Source: Prochlorococcus marinus CUG1416
GTDB taxonomy: Bacteria > Cyanobacteriota > Cyanobacteriia > PCC-6307 > Cyanobiaceae
NCBI RefSeq assembly: GCF_017695965.1
Contig: NZ_JAAORM010000002.1
Span: 186,001 to 250,000 of the forward strand
Direction: 5' to 3'
DNA length: 64,000 bases
Part shown: piece after piece, positions 27,492 to 35,376 of the stretch
Position numbering within the stretch: the first letter of the stretch is position 1
Layout: every line of letters starts with the position of its first letter
Program-made: the position numbers and the translations under genes
Notes under the pieces: generated by a model
Database searches by the model: none
The model's input: the letters and a program-made list of their open reading frames with translations, nothing else
What the model was told of the DNA's origin: nothing

Positions 27492-27717
27492 AATTTAACT
27501 AAATGATGCTTTGAGAAAAAATTTGTCATGTTCTAAATTAGAAATAAGTGAAAATTTTGTCAATCAGATTGAAATTCTACATTATGATATTTTTATTGCG
27601 ATAATTTGGATTGTAAATTATTAATTTTTAGGAAATCACGATAGAAATCAATATTATCCCAGATAACTCTTTATTAATAAGCGTTTTCAGGTATTAAAGA
27701 AAATTAAATTATTTTAT
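27492..27717. other. Intergenic spacer between hemL and xth
   Basis: The 226 bases are AT-rich and hold no open frame longer than a few codons on either strand. Apart from the candidate hemL promoter noted at 27535-27563 I see nothing here that looks like an RNA gene. The segment nearest xth (27600-27717) may hold the 3' UTR of xth. Confidence 0.5.
27535..27563 (-). promoter_or_regulatory. Candidate sigma-70-type promoter of hemL
   Basis: On the minus strand a TTGACA (27558-27563) is followed after exactly 17 bases by TAATTT (27535-27540), an acceptable -10. The predicted start would leave a leader of about 35 bases before the GTG of hemL. The -35 match is perfect and the -10 moderate. This is pattern recognition only, as -35 boxes are often missing in these genomes. 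Confidence 0.45.
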
Positions 27718-28563
27718 TTATATTTCGAAAAAATTATCCTCATCCTCAAAAAAATCTTCATTTGTGTCGTTTAAGTTAAGATCTATCATTACTGGGGCAT
27801 GATCACTTGGACGTGAATTCCCTCTAGGTGAGCTGTCTATGACACAACTTTTAAGTTTTGATGACAGTTCTTTGCTGATGTATATATGGTCTATTCTCCA
27901 ACCTTTATTTAATTCATATGCGTTATTACGGTAATCCCACCAACTCCAATGGCCAGTATTTTTTTCAAAAATCCTGAAAGAATCTATTAATCTTTCTTTC
28001 AGAACATTATTTAGGGCATTTCTCTCAATCTCAGATGCCATTATTCCTCCTTCATATTTCTTTGGATCATGAATATCTAAGTTAGATGGAGCAACATTAA
28101 AATCACCCATAAGACAAATTAATTCTCCTTTTTTTTCTTGCTCATCCAAAAATGAAGCTAAACAACTTAACCAATTAATTTTGTATCCGAACTTACTAGA
28201 TTCTAGAGAAGATCCATTTGGTACATAGACATTTATTATCTTAATACCATTAATATCAGCAGAAATTAATCTTTTTTGATCTAAGAAAATGTCTATATTT
28301 TGATCAGAGTCGGGACTACCGTAGAATCCTTTTTTAACATTTTCCGCTTTTATTTTTGAAATAATAGCAACACCGTTGTATGATTTTTGTCCGTAGACCT
28401 CCACTGAGTATCCTAATTTTTCAAAAGGTTCAATTGGGAAACTATCATCTATAACTTTTGTTTCCTGCAAACATAGAATATCTGGATTGACTTGATTCAT
28501 CCAATCTATTATTTGTGAAAGTCTGGTTCTTATAGAGTTAACATTCCAAGTTGCTATTAACAA
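27718..28563 (-). CDS. xth: Exodeoxyribonuclease III / AP endonuclease XthA
   Basis: Repairs abasic sites in DNA. The 281-residue protein starts LIATWNVNSIRTR, and has CLQETKV (Glu metal ligand), MGDFNVAPSNLDIHDP, and the C-terminal RIDHIY and SDHAPVMIDL motifs of the EEP family. The codon at 28563 is TTG; no ATG precedes the conserved N-terminus. A short acidic tail (NEDFFEDEDNFFEI) is added after the normal fold. Confidence 0.95.
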   Translation of the reverse strand: MLIATWNVNSIRTRLSQIIDWMNQVNPDILCLQETKVIDDSFPIEPFEKLGYSVEVYGQKSYNGVAIISKIKAENVKKGFYGSPDSDQNIDIFLDQKRLISADINGIKIINVYVPNGSSLESSKFGYKINWLSCLASFLDEQEKKGELICLMGDFNVAPSNLDIHDPKKYEGGIMASEIERNALNNVLKERLIDSFRIFEKNTGHWSWWDYRNNAYELNKGWRIDHIYISKELSSKLKSCVIDSSPRGNSRPSDHAPVMIDLNLNDTNEDFFEDEDNFFEI

Positions 28564-28634
28564 ATTTCTACCAAATTATGTAAAATTAAGTTAGCAGAAA
28601 TTTTGGGCATTAAAGAACTTTGAAATTAAATAAA

Positions 28635-28919
28635 ATGAAAAATTATTTTTGCAAAAGCCTACCTAAGTCAACATATTTAATGATTTTTTTTATTTCCTTA
28701 ATTTCCTTAAAAGGTGATTTCTTAAAGGCTGAATATTTATTTGAAGAATTAGAAATCGATAACTCAACAAAAGCAGAAGAGGATGGTTCAGTTTTCCCCA
28801 CCAATCCATTTGAAATTGTGGAAATGATTAGGAGACAAAATAGTATGAATGATGCGACTAGTCCTTCTGATGCTATTGACGATGCGTTAAAGTCTTTTAA
28901 TAGTTTGGAGGAAAAATAA
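28635..28919 (+). CDS. Probable secreted or membrane-anchored small protein, unknown
   Basis: From ATG 28635 (MKNYFCKSLPK) it is 94 residues. A hydrophobic signal-like segment (STYLMIFFISLISLK) lies near residues 13-27. The rest is acidic and polar with VFPTNPFEIVEMIRRQNSM and DAIDDALKSF near the C-terminus. An in-frame TTG at 28620 is a weaker start. No family recognised; a periplasmic or thylakoid-lumen role is possible. Upstream of, and 18 bases from, the next gene. Confidence 0.7.
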   Translation: MKNYFCKSLPKSTYLMIFFISLISLKGDFLKAEYLFEELEIDNSTKAEEDGSVFPTNPFEIVEMIRRQNSMNDATSPSDAIDDALKSFNSLEEK

Positions 28920-28937
28920 GAAATTTAATACGATAAA

Positions 28938-29558
28938 TTGTCATTTCAAAATCTTAATATGTTAAAAAACCCTATCCCACAAGTTACTAATCAATTGCAG
29001 TACAGAGCAATCGGTATTATTAATGGTAAATTTACTCCCCATGACAGTGAGCAATTAAATAGAGGCTTTTTAACTGATAATGAAGGCGAAAAAATTGAAA
29101 CAGTAGTACTAGGTAAAGCATTATCACTGTTAAAAAAGCATATTGATTTAAAGAAAAGTTATTATTGGGTTGTTTATCCAAAGAATAAAAATACTCAAAA
29201 CTTGCATTTACAGATTGCAGGAATATGGGATCCTTACCAACTGAATGATTTCCCAAATAATTCTTCAAAAACAAAATTTGAAATATTATTGGAGGAATTA
29301 GATTTAAAAGATAATTATTTTTCTGTTAGAGGAGAATTAGTTTATGTAAACACTAAAAAACAAGAAATTGTTATTAAAATTTGCTCTGCTTCAAAGTTAA
29401 AGAATTTAAAAAATAAAAATTTTAAATTAGTCATAAAAGGTGAGCTTTCTCTTGACCTTCTTAATAGTTTTGTAAGTTTAGATGTCAATAGAGATGGAAA
29501 GACTTTGAAATTAATCAGGTACAAAGTTATTGAAAAAGATCTTTCTGAAAATAACTAG
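28938..29558 (+). CDS. Conserved cyanobacterial hypothetical protein
   Basis: 206 residues if the TTG at 28938 is used; an ATG at 28959 (MLKNPIPQVTNQLQYRAIG) gives 199. No membrane segments are seen. It appears to be a beta-rich soluble protein with YRAIGIINGKFTP near the start and repeated KxxxNLKNK-type basic stretches near 145-155. I do not recognise a characterised family. Its start lies 18 bases downstream of the secreted small protein gene, so they may be cotranscribed. Confidence 0.75.
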   Translation: MSFQNLNMLKNPIPQVTNQLQYRAIGIINGKFTPHDSEQLNRGFLTDNEGEKIETVVLGKALSLLKKHIDLKKSYYWVVYPKNKNTQNLHLQIAGIWDPYQLNDFPNNSSKTKFEILLEELDLKDNYFSVRGELVYVNTKKQEIVIKICSASKLKNLKNKNFKLVIKGELSLDLLNSFVSLDVNRDGKTLKLIRYKVIEKDLSENN

Positions 29559-29610
29559 AATGAAAGGTTGATTTTTATCGTAATTTTACCAATCAAGAAA
29601 TCTTTGATTT

Positions 29611-30837
29611 ATGGAAGATCTTTTAATTGAATGTTCTCCAGGCATCTCTGGGGATATGTTGTTAGGAGCTTTTTATGATTTAGGTGTGCCTAAAACAGTC
29701 ATTGAAAAGCCACTTATTGATCTTGGATTAAAGGATCTATATCATCTAGAGTTTAAAGAATCGAAAAGTTATTCAATCCGAGGGATCAAGGCAAAGGTTG
29801 AGAATATTGATTGTATTCCTATAAAAAGAACTTGGAGAAGTATTAGAGAACTTGTTTCAAATGGGCATTTAGAAGATAAATTAAAGCAAATAATTTATGA
29901 AGTGTTTGAATCTTTAGCATGTGCGGAAGGAAAAGTTCATGGCATCAAATCTGAGGATGTTCATTTTCATGAAATTGGAGCTATTGACTCATTAGTGGAT
30001 ATTATAGGAGTATGTGCTGCATTGAATTACTTAAATCCAAAGAAGGTTTATTGTAATGAACCAATGTTAGGTAAAGGTTTTGTTCAAACTGAACATGGAA
30101 AATTATCTGTACCTCCTCCTGCTGTAATAGAGCTAGTAAGACAAAAAAACATTAAGTTTTTATCAAGCTTTGATTCAATAGAGGGTGAACTATCTACACC
30201 AACTGGTATTGCTTTACTCACTAATTTAGTCGACTATCTGCAACCTCCTTCAAAATATTCTATTAACTCTTATGGGGTAGGCATTGGTGAACTAAAATTC
30301 CCATTCCCTAATTTGGTAAGAGTTTATAAAATTACTTCATTTGAGGATTCTTATATTAATGAAAAAATTAATCCAAAATGTGAAGAGATATCTGTTCAAG
30401 AGGCATGGATTGATGACCAAACACCTGAAGATATTTCTAATTTTGTAGAGAAACTGAGAATTGAAGGAGCTTACGACGTTTCTTATCAAGCTATTAATAT
30501 GAAAAAAAATAGAATTGGATTTTCTATTCAGGCAATCTTGCCACTAGAGAAAAGAGAATTTTTTAGGCGATTATGGTTTAATTACTCCAATACTATTGGA
30601 GTCCGTGAAAGGACCCAATCAAGGTGGATATTACTTAGAAGGAGAGGAGAATGTTCAACGACTTTTGGAAATATAAAAGTTAAACAGACTTTGAAACCAG
30701 ATGGATCAATAACTATGAAACCAGAAAATGACGAAGTTTTGAGATTAAAACTAGAGCATAAAATATCAACTGACGAAATAAGAAAAATAATAAAAGAGTC
30801 AAGTAAAAAATTTAAACCATTTGAAAACTGGAAATGA
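29611..30837 (+). CDS. larC: LarC-type nickel pincer cofactor biosynthesis protein (DUF111/UPF0272)
   Basis: LarC is the CTP-dependent nickel insertase that makes the NPN pincer cofactor of lactate racemase. The 408 residues start IECSPGISGDMLLGAFYDLG and contain HFHEIGAIDSLVDIIG near 122-137, SVPPPAVIEL and TPTGIALLTNL, all family hallmarks. No larA, larB or larE is visible in this window, so its substrate protein is unclear. It overlaps the following membrane protein by 4 bases (ATGA), indicating translational coupling. Confidence 0.88.
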   Translation: MEDLLIECSPGISGDMLLGAFYDLGVPKTVIEKPLIDLGLKDLYHLEFKESKSYSIRGIKAKVENIDCIPIKRTWRSIRELVSNGHLEDKLKQIIYEVFESLACAEGKVHGIKSEDVHFHEIGAIDSLVDIIGVCAALNYLNPKKVYCNEPMLGKGFVQTEHGKLSVPPPAVIELVRQKNIKFLSSFDSIEGELSTPTGIALLTNLVDYLQPPSKYSINSYGVGIGELKFPFPNLVRVYKITSFEDSYINEKINPKCEEISVQEAWIDDQTPEDISNFVEKLRIEGAYDVSYQAINMKKNRIGFSIQAILPLEKREFFRRLWFNYSNTIGVRERTQSRWILLRRRGECSTTFGNIKVKQTLKPDGSITMKPENDEVLRLKLEHKISTDEIRKIIKESSKKFKPFENWK

Positions 30838-31790
30838 GATTTAATATAAGTTATAAACCATATTGGAAATTTATTAAAAAAATTAATTTTGGTGGGTTAA
30901 AGAGTATTTTCTTTATTTCAAGTTTGTTCTATTTTTGCATCTATTTCTTTAATAATATTGATCAAATTTCTTTTAATATTAATTTAGAAAAAAATGGAAG
31001 TAACTTATCTTTATCATTTTTATTTTGTGTTTTAAGTATTTACCTTAACGCTTATGCTTGGAAATATATAGTTAAATGGTTCGGGAAAGAATTTAAAAGT
31101 AATAATCTAGTTTCTTTTTATGTTTTAACCAATATTCTTAAATACGTTCCAGGAGGGATTTGGCATTTTGTTGAAAGATTTAATTTCATAAAAAAAATAA
31201 GTAATCCTCAGATTGCTTTGTATTCGACACTTATAGAACCTTACTTTATGTTGAGTGGAGCTTTCTTGTTGGCATCGCTGGGAGTACTTTCTTCACCAAT
31301 ATACTTTTTTTTAATTTTGCCTTTAGTATTTTTAAATAGGAAATTAATTTATATTGTATTAAAAAGATTAGAGTCTCTTAAGGGGAAGATGTTTGAGGTT
31401 TTGAGACTTACAAATTCAAAGGATCCATTTGAAAAGAGAATAAATATAATTTCTTTTTTCCCTGCCAGAGCGTTATTACTTGAAATTGGTTTTGTTTTAT
31501 CTAAATTTATTGGGTTTTATATTTGCCTAAATACTTTTTATACAAATAATACTCTCAACATCATATTTTTATTAGTGATCTTTTCTTTGTCATGGTCTCT
31601 AGGTTTGGTAGTCCCAACAGCTCCAGGGGGAGTTGGCGTTTTTGAAGCCTGCCTCCTTTTTTTTGTTGGCAGAAATATTCCACAAAATATAATTCTTGTT
31701 AGCTTAATTTATTTTAGGGTTATATCTACCTCGGCAGATTTATTGTTAAGCTTACCTTTTTTAATTAGAAAACTGTTTAAAAGAATTTAG
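30834..31790 (+). CDS. LPG-synthase/UPF0104-type multi-span membrane protein
   Basis: 318 residues with about eight hydrophobic segments. The late motif PGGVGVFEACLLFF near 262-275 and YVPGGIWHFVERF near 102-114 match the AglD/lysylphosphatidylglycerol-synthase transmembrane family. Members lacking the synthase domain act in lipid or glycolipid flipping or glycosyl transfer. It starts within the end of larC and overlaps the stop of the converging iron permease by 4 bases. Confidence 0.8.
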   Translation: MRFNISYKPYWKFIKKINFGGLKSIFFISSLFYFCIYFFNNIDQISFNINLEKNGSNLSLSFLFCVLSIYLNAYAWKYIVKWFGKEFKSNNLVSFYVLTNILKYVPGGIWHFVERFNFIKKISNPQIALYSTLIEPYFMLSGAFLLASLGVLSSPIYFFLILPLVFLNRKLIYIVLKRLESLKGKMFEVLRLTNSKDPFEKRINIISFFPARALLLEIGFVLSKFIGFYICLNTFYTNNTLNIIFLLVIFSLSWSLGLVVPTAPGGVGVFEACLLFFVGRNIPQNIILVSLIYFRVISTSADLLLSLPFLIRKLFKRI

Positions 31791-33325
31791 TTTTTTTTCT
31801 CTAAACTTGGTATCAATGTAATTGATGCAATAAGTCCTAAAGTTATGATAAGAATTGTTGGTAATATTGCCTCTACCATTCTTTCATCTCCAGCATATTG
31901 ATATATTCTCACAGATAATGTATCGAAATCGAATGGTCTTAAAATAAACGTTATGGGTAATTCTTTTATCGTGTCTACAAAAACCAAAAGTGATCCTACA
32001 AATATTGGTCCTTGGAGTAGAGGTAGATGAATTCTTTTGATGATTCCCAGCCAATTCTCTCCTAGTCCAAGTGCCGCTTCATCAAGACTAGGAGAAATTC
32101 TCTCAAGGCTTGAATCAATAGAACCCTTAGAAATAGTCAGAAATCGGACAAGATAACCCCATATTAGTAAGCAAATAGCAATGAAATTGAATTTTGAAGA
32201 AGAAATGCTTATTAAAGATAAAGCTAATACCGTGCCAGGAATTGCGTAACCTATTCCCGCAAGGTTTGTTATTAGTCCTAGTAATAAACTTTTATTTGGA
32301 CGTCTAGCTAAGGAAATTATTAAGGAGAATAGCATTGTTATGAATGCAGTAAAAAGCCCTAGACTAATAGTCCTTATTGATAGGGTCAGTAATTCTATAG
32401 ATAACCCTTTTTGAATTTGATCGATATTTAGCAGAATCCAAAAACATGGGATTCCAAAAGAGAAAATTGGAGGAAATAAGGATAGGGTTATTGCCAAAAG
32501 AGCTCTAGTTTTTTTTAATTTCCATCCTTGAGAATCTTGTGATGCAGGATTCTCACTCCACCTCTTTGATTTTCTTCTCGAGAATTTTTCAAAAATAATT
32601 AAAGTGAAAATTATTAACAAGGCTACCAATGATAATCCAATAGCACTTTTTGGATTACCCTCAATTATCCAATTTTCGGCTATACCTGTAGAAATACTTG
32701 GAATATTTAATAATGCAAATGTACCTAACTCATTCATTACTTCCATGCACATTAAACTTATTCCTGTTATTAGTGCTGGTAACGCCATTGGTAAAGCGAT
32801 TTTAAAGAAGCTCTTCCATGGTCCAACTCCTAATCCTCTACTAGCATTGATTTGATTAACTCCAAATTTATTAAAACTTTCGTTAGCAAGAATGAATACA
32901 TATGGATAAGTAGAAATCGAAAGTATTAAAACCCCCCACCATAAACCAGTTACTTGATACCCAAAAATACTTCCTAAATCCTGCAAAACAGCGGTTATTA
33001 AATATGCTGGGGCAGCTAGTGGAACTAGCTGACAAATACGGAGAACTTTTCTGAACTTAAAATCACAATTTGAAAGTAACCATCCATTTAAGGTTCCTAA
33101 GCCTCCTCCAAATAAACTTGTCAGCGCTAAAATTTTTAAAGTGCCTAGTACTTCTTCTTCACCTGCAATACCTAATGAAAAATTTCCACTAATAACGTAA
33201 TCAATTCCTTCTAGAAGAAAATTCGAAATTGGAATGATTACTAAGAGTGCAACAATAAACGAAGTGATATAAAGAAGTTTTAATTCGGTTACTGCTTTTT
33301 TTAATTCTTTAATAAGTATTTTCAA
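31787..33325 (-). CDS. futB: Iron(III) ABC transporter permease (FutB-like)
   Basis: 512 residues with about 12 hydrophobic segments in two homologous halves, each with an EAA-like cytoplasmic loop: SRGLGVGPWKSFFKIALP near 165 and LGLGENWLGIIKRIHLP near 417. Fused two-domain permeases of this type (FutB/FbpB/SfuB) import Fe3+ with a periplasmic binding protein and an ATPase. Neither partner is in the window. The initiation codon looks to be TTG at 33325. Iron is the best guess for a marine cyanobacterium, but the specificity is inferred. Confidence 0.85.
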   Translation of the reverse strand: MKILIKELKKAVTELKLLYITSFIVALLVIIPISNFLLEGIDYVISGNFSLGIAGEEEVLGTLKILALTSLFGGGLGTLNGWLLSNCDFKFRKVLRICQLVPLAAPAYLITAVLQDLGSIFGYQVTGLWWGVLILSISTYPYVFILANESFNKFGVNQINASRGLGVGPWKSFFKIALPMALPALITGISLMCMEVMNELGTFALLNIPSISTGIAENWIIEGNPKSAIGLSLVALLIIFTLIIFEKFSRRKSKRWSENPASQDSQGWKLKKTRALLAITLSLFPPIFSFGIPCFWILLNIDQIQKGLSIELLTLSIRTISLGLFTAFITMLFSLIISLARRPNKSLLLGLITNLAGIGYAIPGTVLALSLISISSSKFNFIAICLLIWGYLVRFLTISKGSIDSSLERISPSLDEAALGLGENWLGIIKRIHLPLLQGPIFVGSLLVFVDTIKELPITFILRPFDFDTLSVRIYQYAGDERMVEAILPTILIITLGLIASITLIPSLEKKN

Positions 33326-33351
33326 AAATTAATTAAATCCTACTTTGTACT

Positions 33352-34440
33352 CTAATCTGAATTAAATCTACATGATGAAAGTTGATTCTTAATAGTTTGA
33401 TGATCTAACTTTTTCCCAATTAATACTATCTTGTTAGATTTTTCTTTTGTCCATTCTTCATCATCTAGAGAGAACCGTTTCCCAGACAGGTGAAAAATGT
33501 GTTTTCTTTCACTTTCCATAAACCATAATATCCCTTTTGCTCTAAATACATTTTGTGATATTTGATTATCTAAGAAATATTGAAACTTCCTTAAGGAAAA
33601 TGGTTCAAATGTCTCATAAGAAACTGAGGTGAAACCCTCGATATTATTGATCAAATCGTGTGAATGAGAAGAGTGTTCGTGTGAATGAGAAGAGTGTTTG
33701 TGTGAATGAGAAGAGTGTTCGTGTGAATGAGAAGAGTGTTCGTGTGAATGAGAAGAGTGTTCGTGTGAATGAGAAGAGTGTTCGTGTGAATTGTCTTCTA
33801 TATTTTTTTTATCATTCTCGAATTGATAAGTATCTGTTTCAAATAGACCTACGCTCATTATTGTTTGTAATCCAACTTCACTATTGGTTGATCTCAAGAT
33901 CCTTGGTTCTTTTTTTATTTTATTTATAAAAAATTCTACTTTCTGTAATTGTTCTTCATTCACTAAATCACATTTATTAAGAAGGAGGATATCTCCGTAT
34001 AAAATTTGAGAGTAGGCGACACTTGTATTATTAATTTCAAAATCAAAATTTTCTCCATCAATAACAGTGATTATTGAGTCTAATCTTACTTGTTCTCTAA
34101 GATCACCAGCCGCAAAAGTCATAGCTACTGGTAATGGATCTGCTAGCCCAGTTGTCTCAACAATTAAATAGTCTATTTTTTCAGATCTGTCTAAAACTTT
34201 GGATACTGTATTTAATAATTCGCCATTGATAGAGCAACATATACAGCCATTATTTAATTCGATCATATCTTCTGAGCCTTCTATTATTAGGTCATTATCT
34301 ATTCCGATTTCTCCAAATTCATTAACTAGAACAGCTGTTTTAATACCAATTTGATTTTTTAAAATATGATTTAGAAGTGTTGTCTTGCCAGAACCTAAAA
34401 ATCCACTAATAATCGTAACTGGTAATAATTTTTTAGACAT
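33352..34440 (-). CDS. COG0523 (CobW/G3E) GTPase, putative metal chaperone, His-rich
   Basis: G3E-family GTPases deliver Zn, Co or Ni to metalloenzymes. The Walker A GFLGSGKTT is at 13-21, the metal-binding CICC at 66-69 follows ELNNG, and NKCD near 155 gives guanine specificity. The C-terminal CobW_C domain begins near 270 (GFTSVSYETFEPFSLRKFQY). Between them sits a histidine-rich insert with six heptads. The 362 residues form a full-length protein. It follows the pterin dehydratase gene by 43 bases on the same strand. Being a COG0523 member does not prove a role in B12 synthesis; zinc is equally possible. Confidence 0.92.
   Translation of the reverse strand: MSKKLLPVTIISGFLGSGKTTLLNHILKNQIGIKTAVLVNEFGEIGIDNDLIIEGSEDMIELNNGCICCSINGELLNTVSKVLDRSEKIDYLIVETTGLADPLPVAMTFAAGDLREQVRLDSIITVIDGENFDFEINNTSVAYSQILYGDILLLNKCDLVNEEQLQKVEFFINKIKKEPRILRSTNSEVGLQTIMSVGLFETDTYQFENDKKNIEDNSHEHSSHSHEHSSHSHEHSSHSHEHSSHSHKHSSHSHEHSSHSHDLINNIEGFTSVSYETFEPFSLRKFQYFLDNQISQNVFRAKGILWFMESERKHIFHLSGKRFSLDDEEWTKEKSNKIVLIGKKLDHQTIKNQLSSCRFNSD
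33660..33787 (-). repeat. 21-bp tandem repeats encoding HEHSSHS in the COG0523 protein
   Basis: Six 21-base units follow each other with almost no change; one unit has a single difference (HKHSSHS). In the coding frame they give (HEHSSHS)x6. Each unit adds three histidines, a typical metal-binding loop of COG0523 proteins. The high identity suggests recent expansion by slippage and possible length variation between strains. Read on the + strand the same tract gives a VNEKSVR repeat, which is only a shadow. Confidence 0.95.
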
Positions 34441-34483
34441 TTTGACGAAATTCCTTCAAATGAATTTATTTAGATTTGTAATT

Positions 34484-34774
34484 TTATTGACCGAAAATTT
34501 TATTGATTTCTGAAGCTAGTGTTTGATCCAGATTTGTAATGCCTCCCAAATCATGTGTATTTAATCTAATTATTACTTTTGAATAAACATTTTCCCAGTT
34601 AGGATGATGGTTGTATTTCTCACAGATTAAAGCAATTTTAGTCATAAAAGAGAAGGCTTCAATAAAATTAGCGAAGTTAAATTCTCTTTGGATTTGTTCA
34701 GACTTAATTTCCCATCCAGGTATTTTGAAAACTAATTCCTTCAATTCACCATCTTGTAAAAGGTAAGGTTCCAT
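34484..34774 (-). CDS. phhB: 4a-hydroxytetrahydrobiopterin (pterin-4a-carbinolamine) dehydratase
   Basis: 96-residue protein with the active-site EKYNHHPNWENVYSKV and the LNTHDLGGIT end typical of PCD/DCoH. In cyanobacteria without phenylalanine hydroxylase its role is unclear; a part in molybdopterin or folate-type pterin metabolism has been proposed for the family. It lies between yjbQ and the COG0523 GTPase on the same strand; COG0523 genes are known to cluster with pterin and folate genes. Confidence 0.92.
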   Translation of the reverse strand: MEPYLLQDGELKELVFKIPGWEIKSEQIQREFNFANFIEAFSFMTKIALICEKYNHHPNWENVYSKVIIRLNTHDLGGITNLDQTLASEINKIFGQ

Positions 34775-34780
34775 AAATAA

Positions 34781-35266
34781 CTAATCTGACTTTATTACAT
34801 TATAAATATTTTGATTTTTCTCACCAATTATATGTACATTTATAATTCTTTCTTTTTGATCAAATCGATGTTCCCATAAATAAACTGCTTGCCATGTGCC
34901 AAGCATAATTTTGCCCTCTTGAAAACTCAAAGATAAACAAGTGTTAGATAAGGATGTTTTAATATGTGCTGGCATATCGTCAGCTCCTTCTTGATAATGT
35001 TTATAGTAAATCTCCTCTCTATTTTTTGATAAGGTTAGGTAGGAATCATATGGAACTATAGATTGCATATACTTTTTTAAGTCTCTTAGTACATTTGGAT
35101 CTGCATTCTCATTAATAGTTAAGCTGCAACTGGTATGAAGTACAGTTAAATTGAAAATCCCAGAATTAAAATTATGTTTTTTGATAAATAAATTTAAATC
35201 ATTTGTGATGTCAATAAAACCCTCTCCATGGGTTAAAATTTCTAATTTTGAAAATATTTGTTCCAT
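34781..35266 (-). CDS. YjbQ/UPF0047 family protein
   Basis: 161 residues from ATG 35266 (MEQIFSKLEIL); the frame has a TTG 9 bases earlier. VLHTSCSLTINENADPNVLRD, GADDMPAHIKTSLSNT and the final LGTWQAVYLWEHR are conserved in this family. E. coli YjbQ has weak thiamin-phosphate synthase activity, but the biological role is uncertain. Only 6 bases separate it from the pterin dehydratase downstream. Confidence 0.88.
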   Translation of the reverse strand: MEQIFSKLEILTHGEGFIDITNDLNLFIKKHNFNSGIFNLTVLHTSCSLTINENADPNVLRDLKKYMQSIVPYDSYLTLSKNREEIYYKHYQEGADDMPAHIKTSLSNTCLSLSFQEGKIMLGTWQAVYLWEHRFDQKERIINVHIIGEKNQNIYNVIKSD

Positions 35267-35376
35267 ATAACTCAAAACTCAATTAATTAATATTCTATTA
35301 TGGATAAAGAATGTATGATTTTCTGCAGACATTAAAAAATTTTATCTTAAAATAAATCTAATTAAATTCTAAATTT

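Noticed and set aside
33660-33929. A + strand frame with VNEKSVR repeats, and the possibility of a CRISPR array
   Set aside because: The 21-base units are directly adjacent with no spacers and lie within the COG0523 coding frame, so it is a protein repeat and not a CRISPR array or a separate gene.
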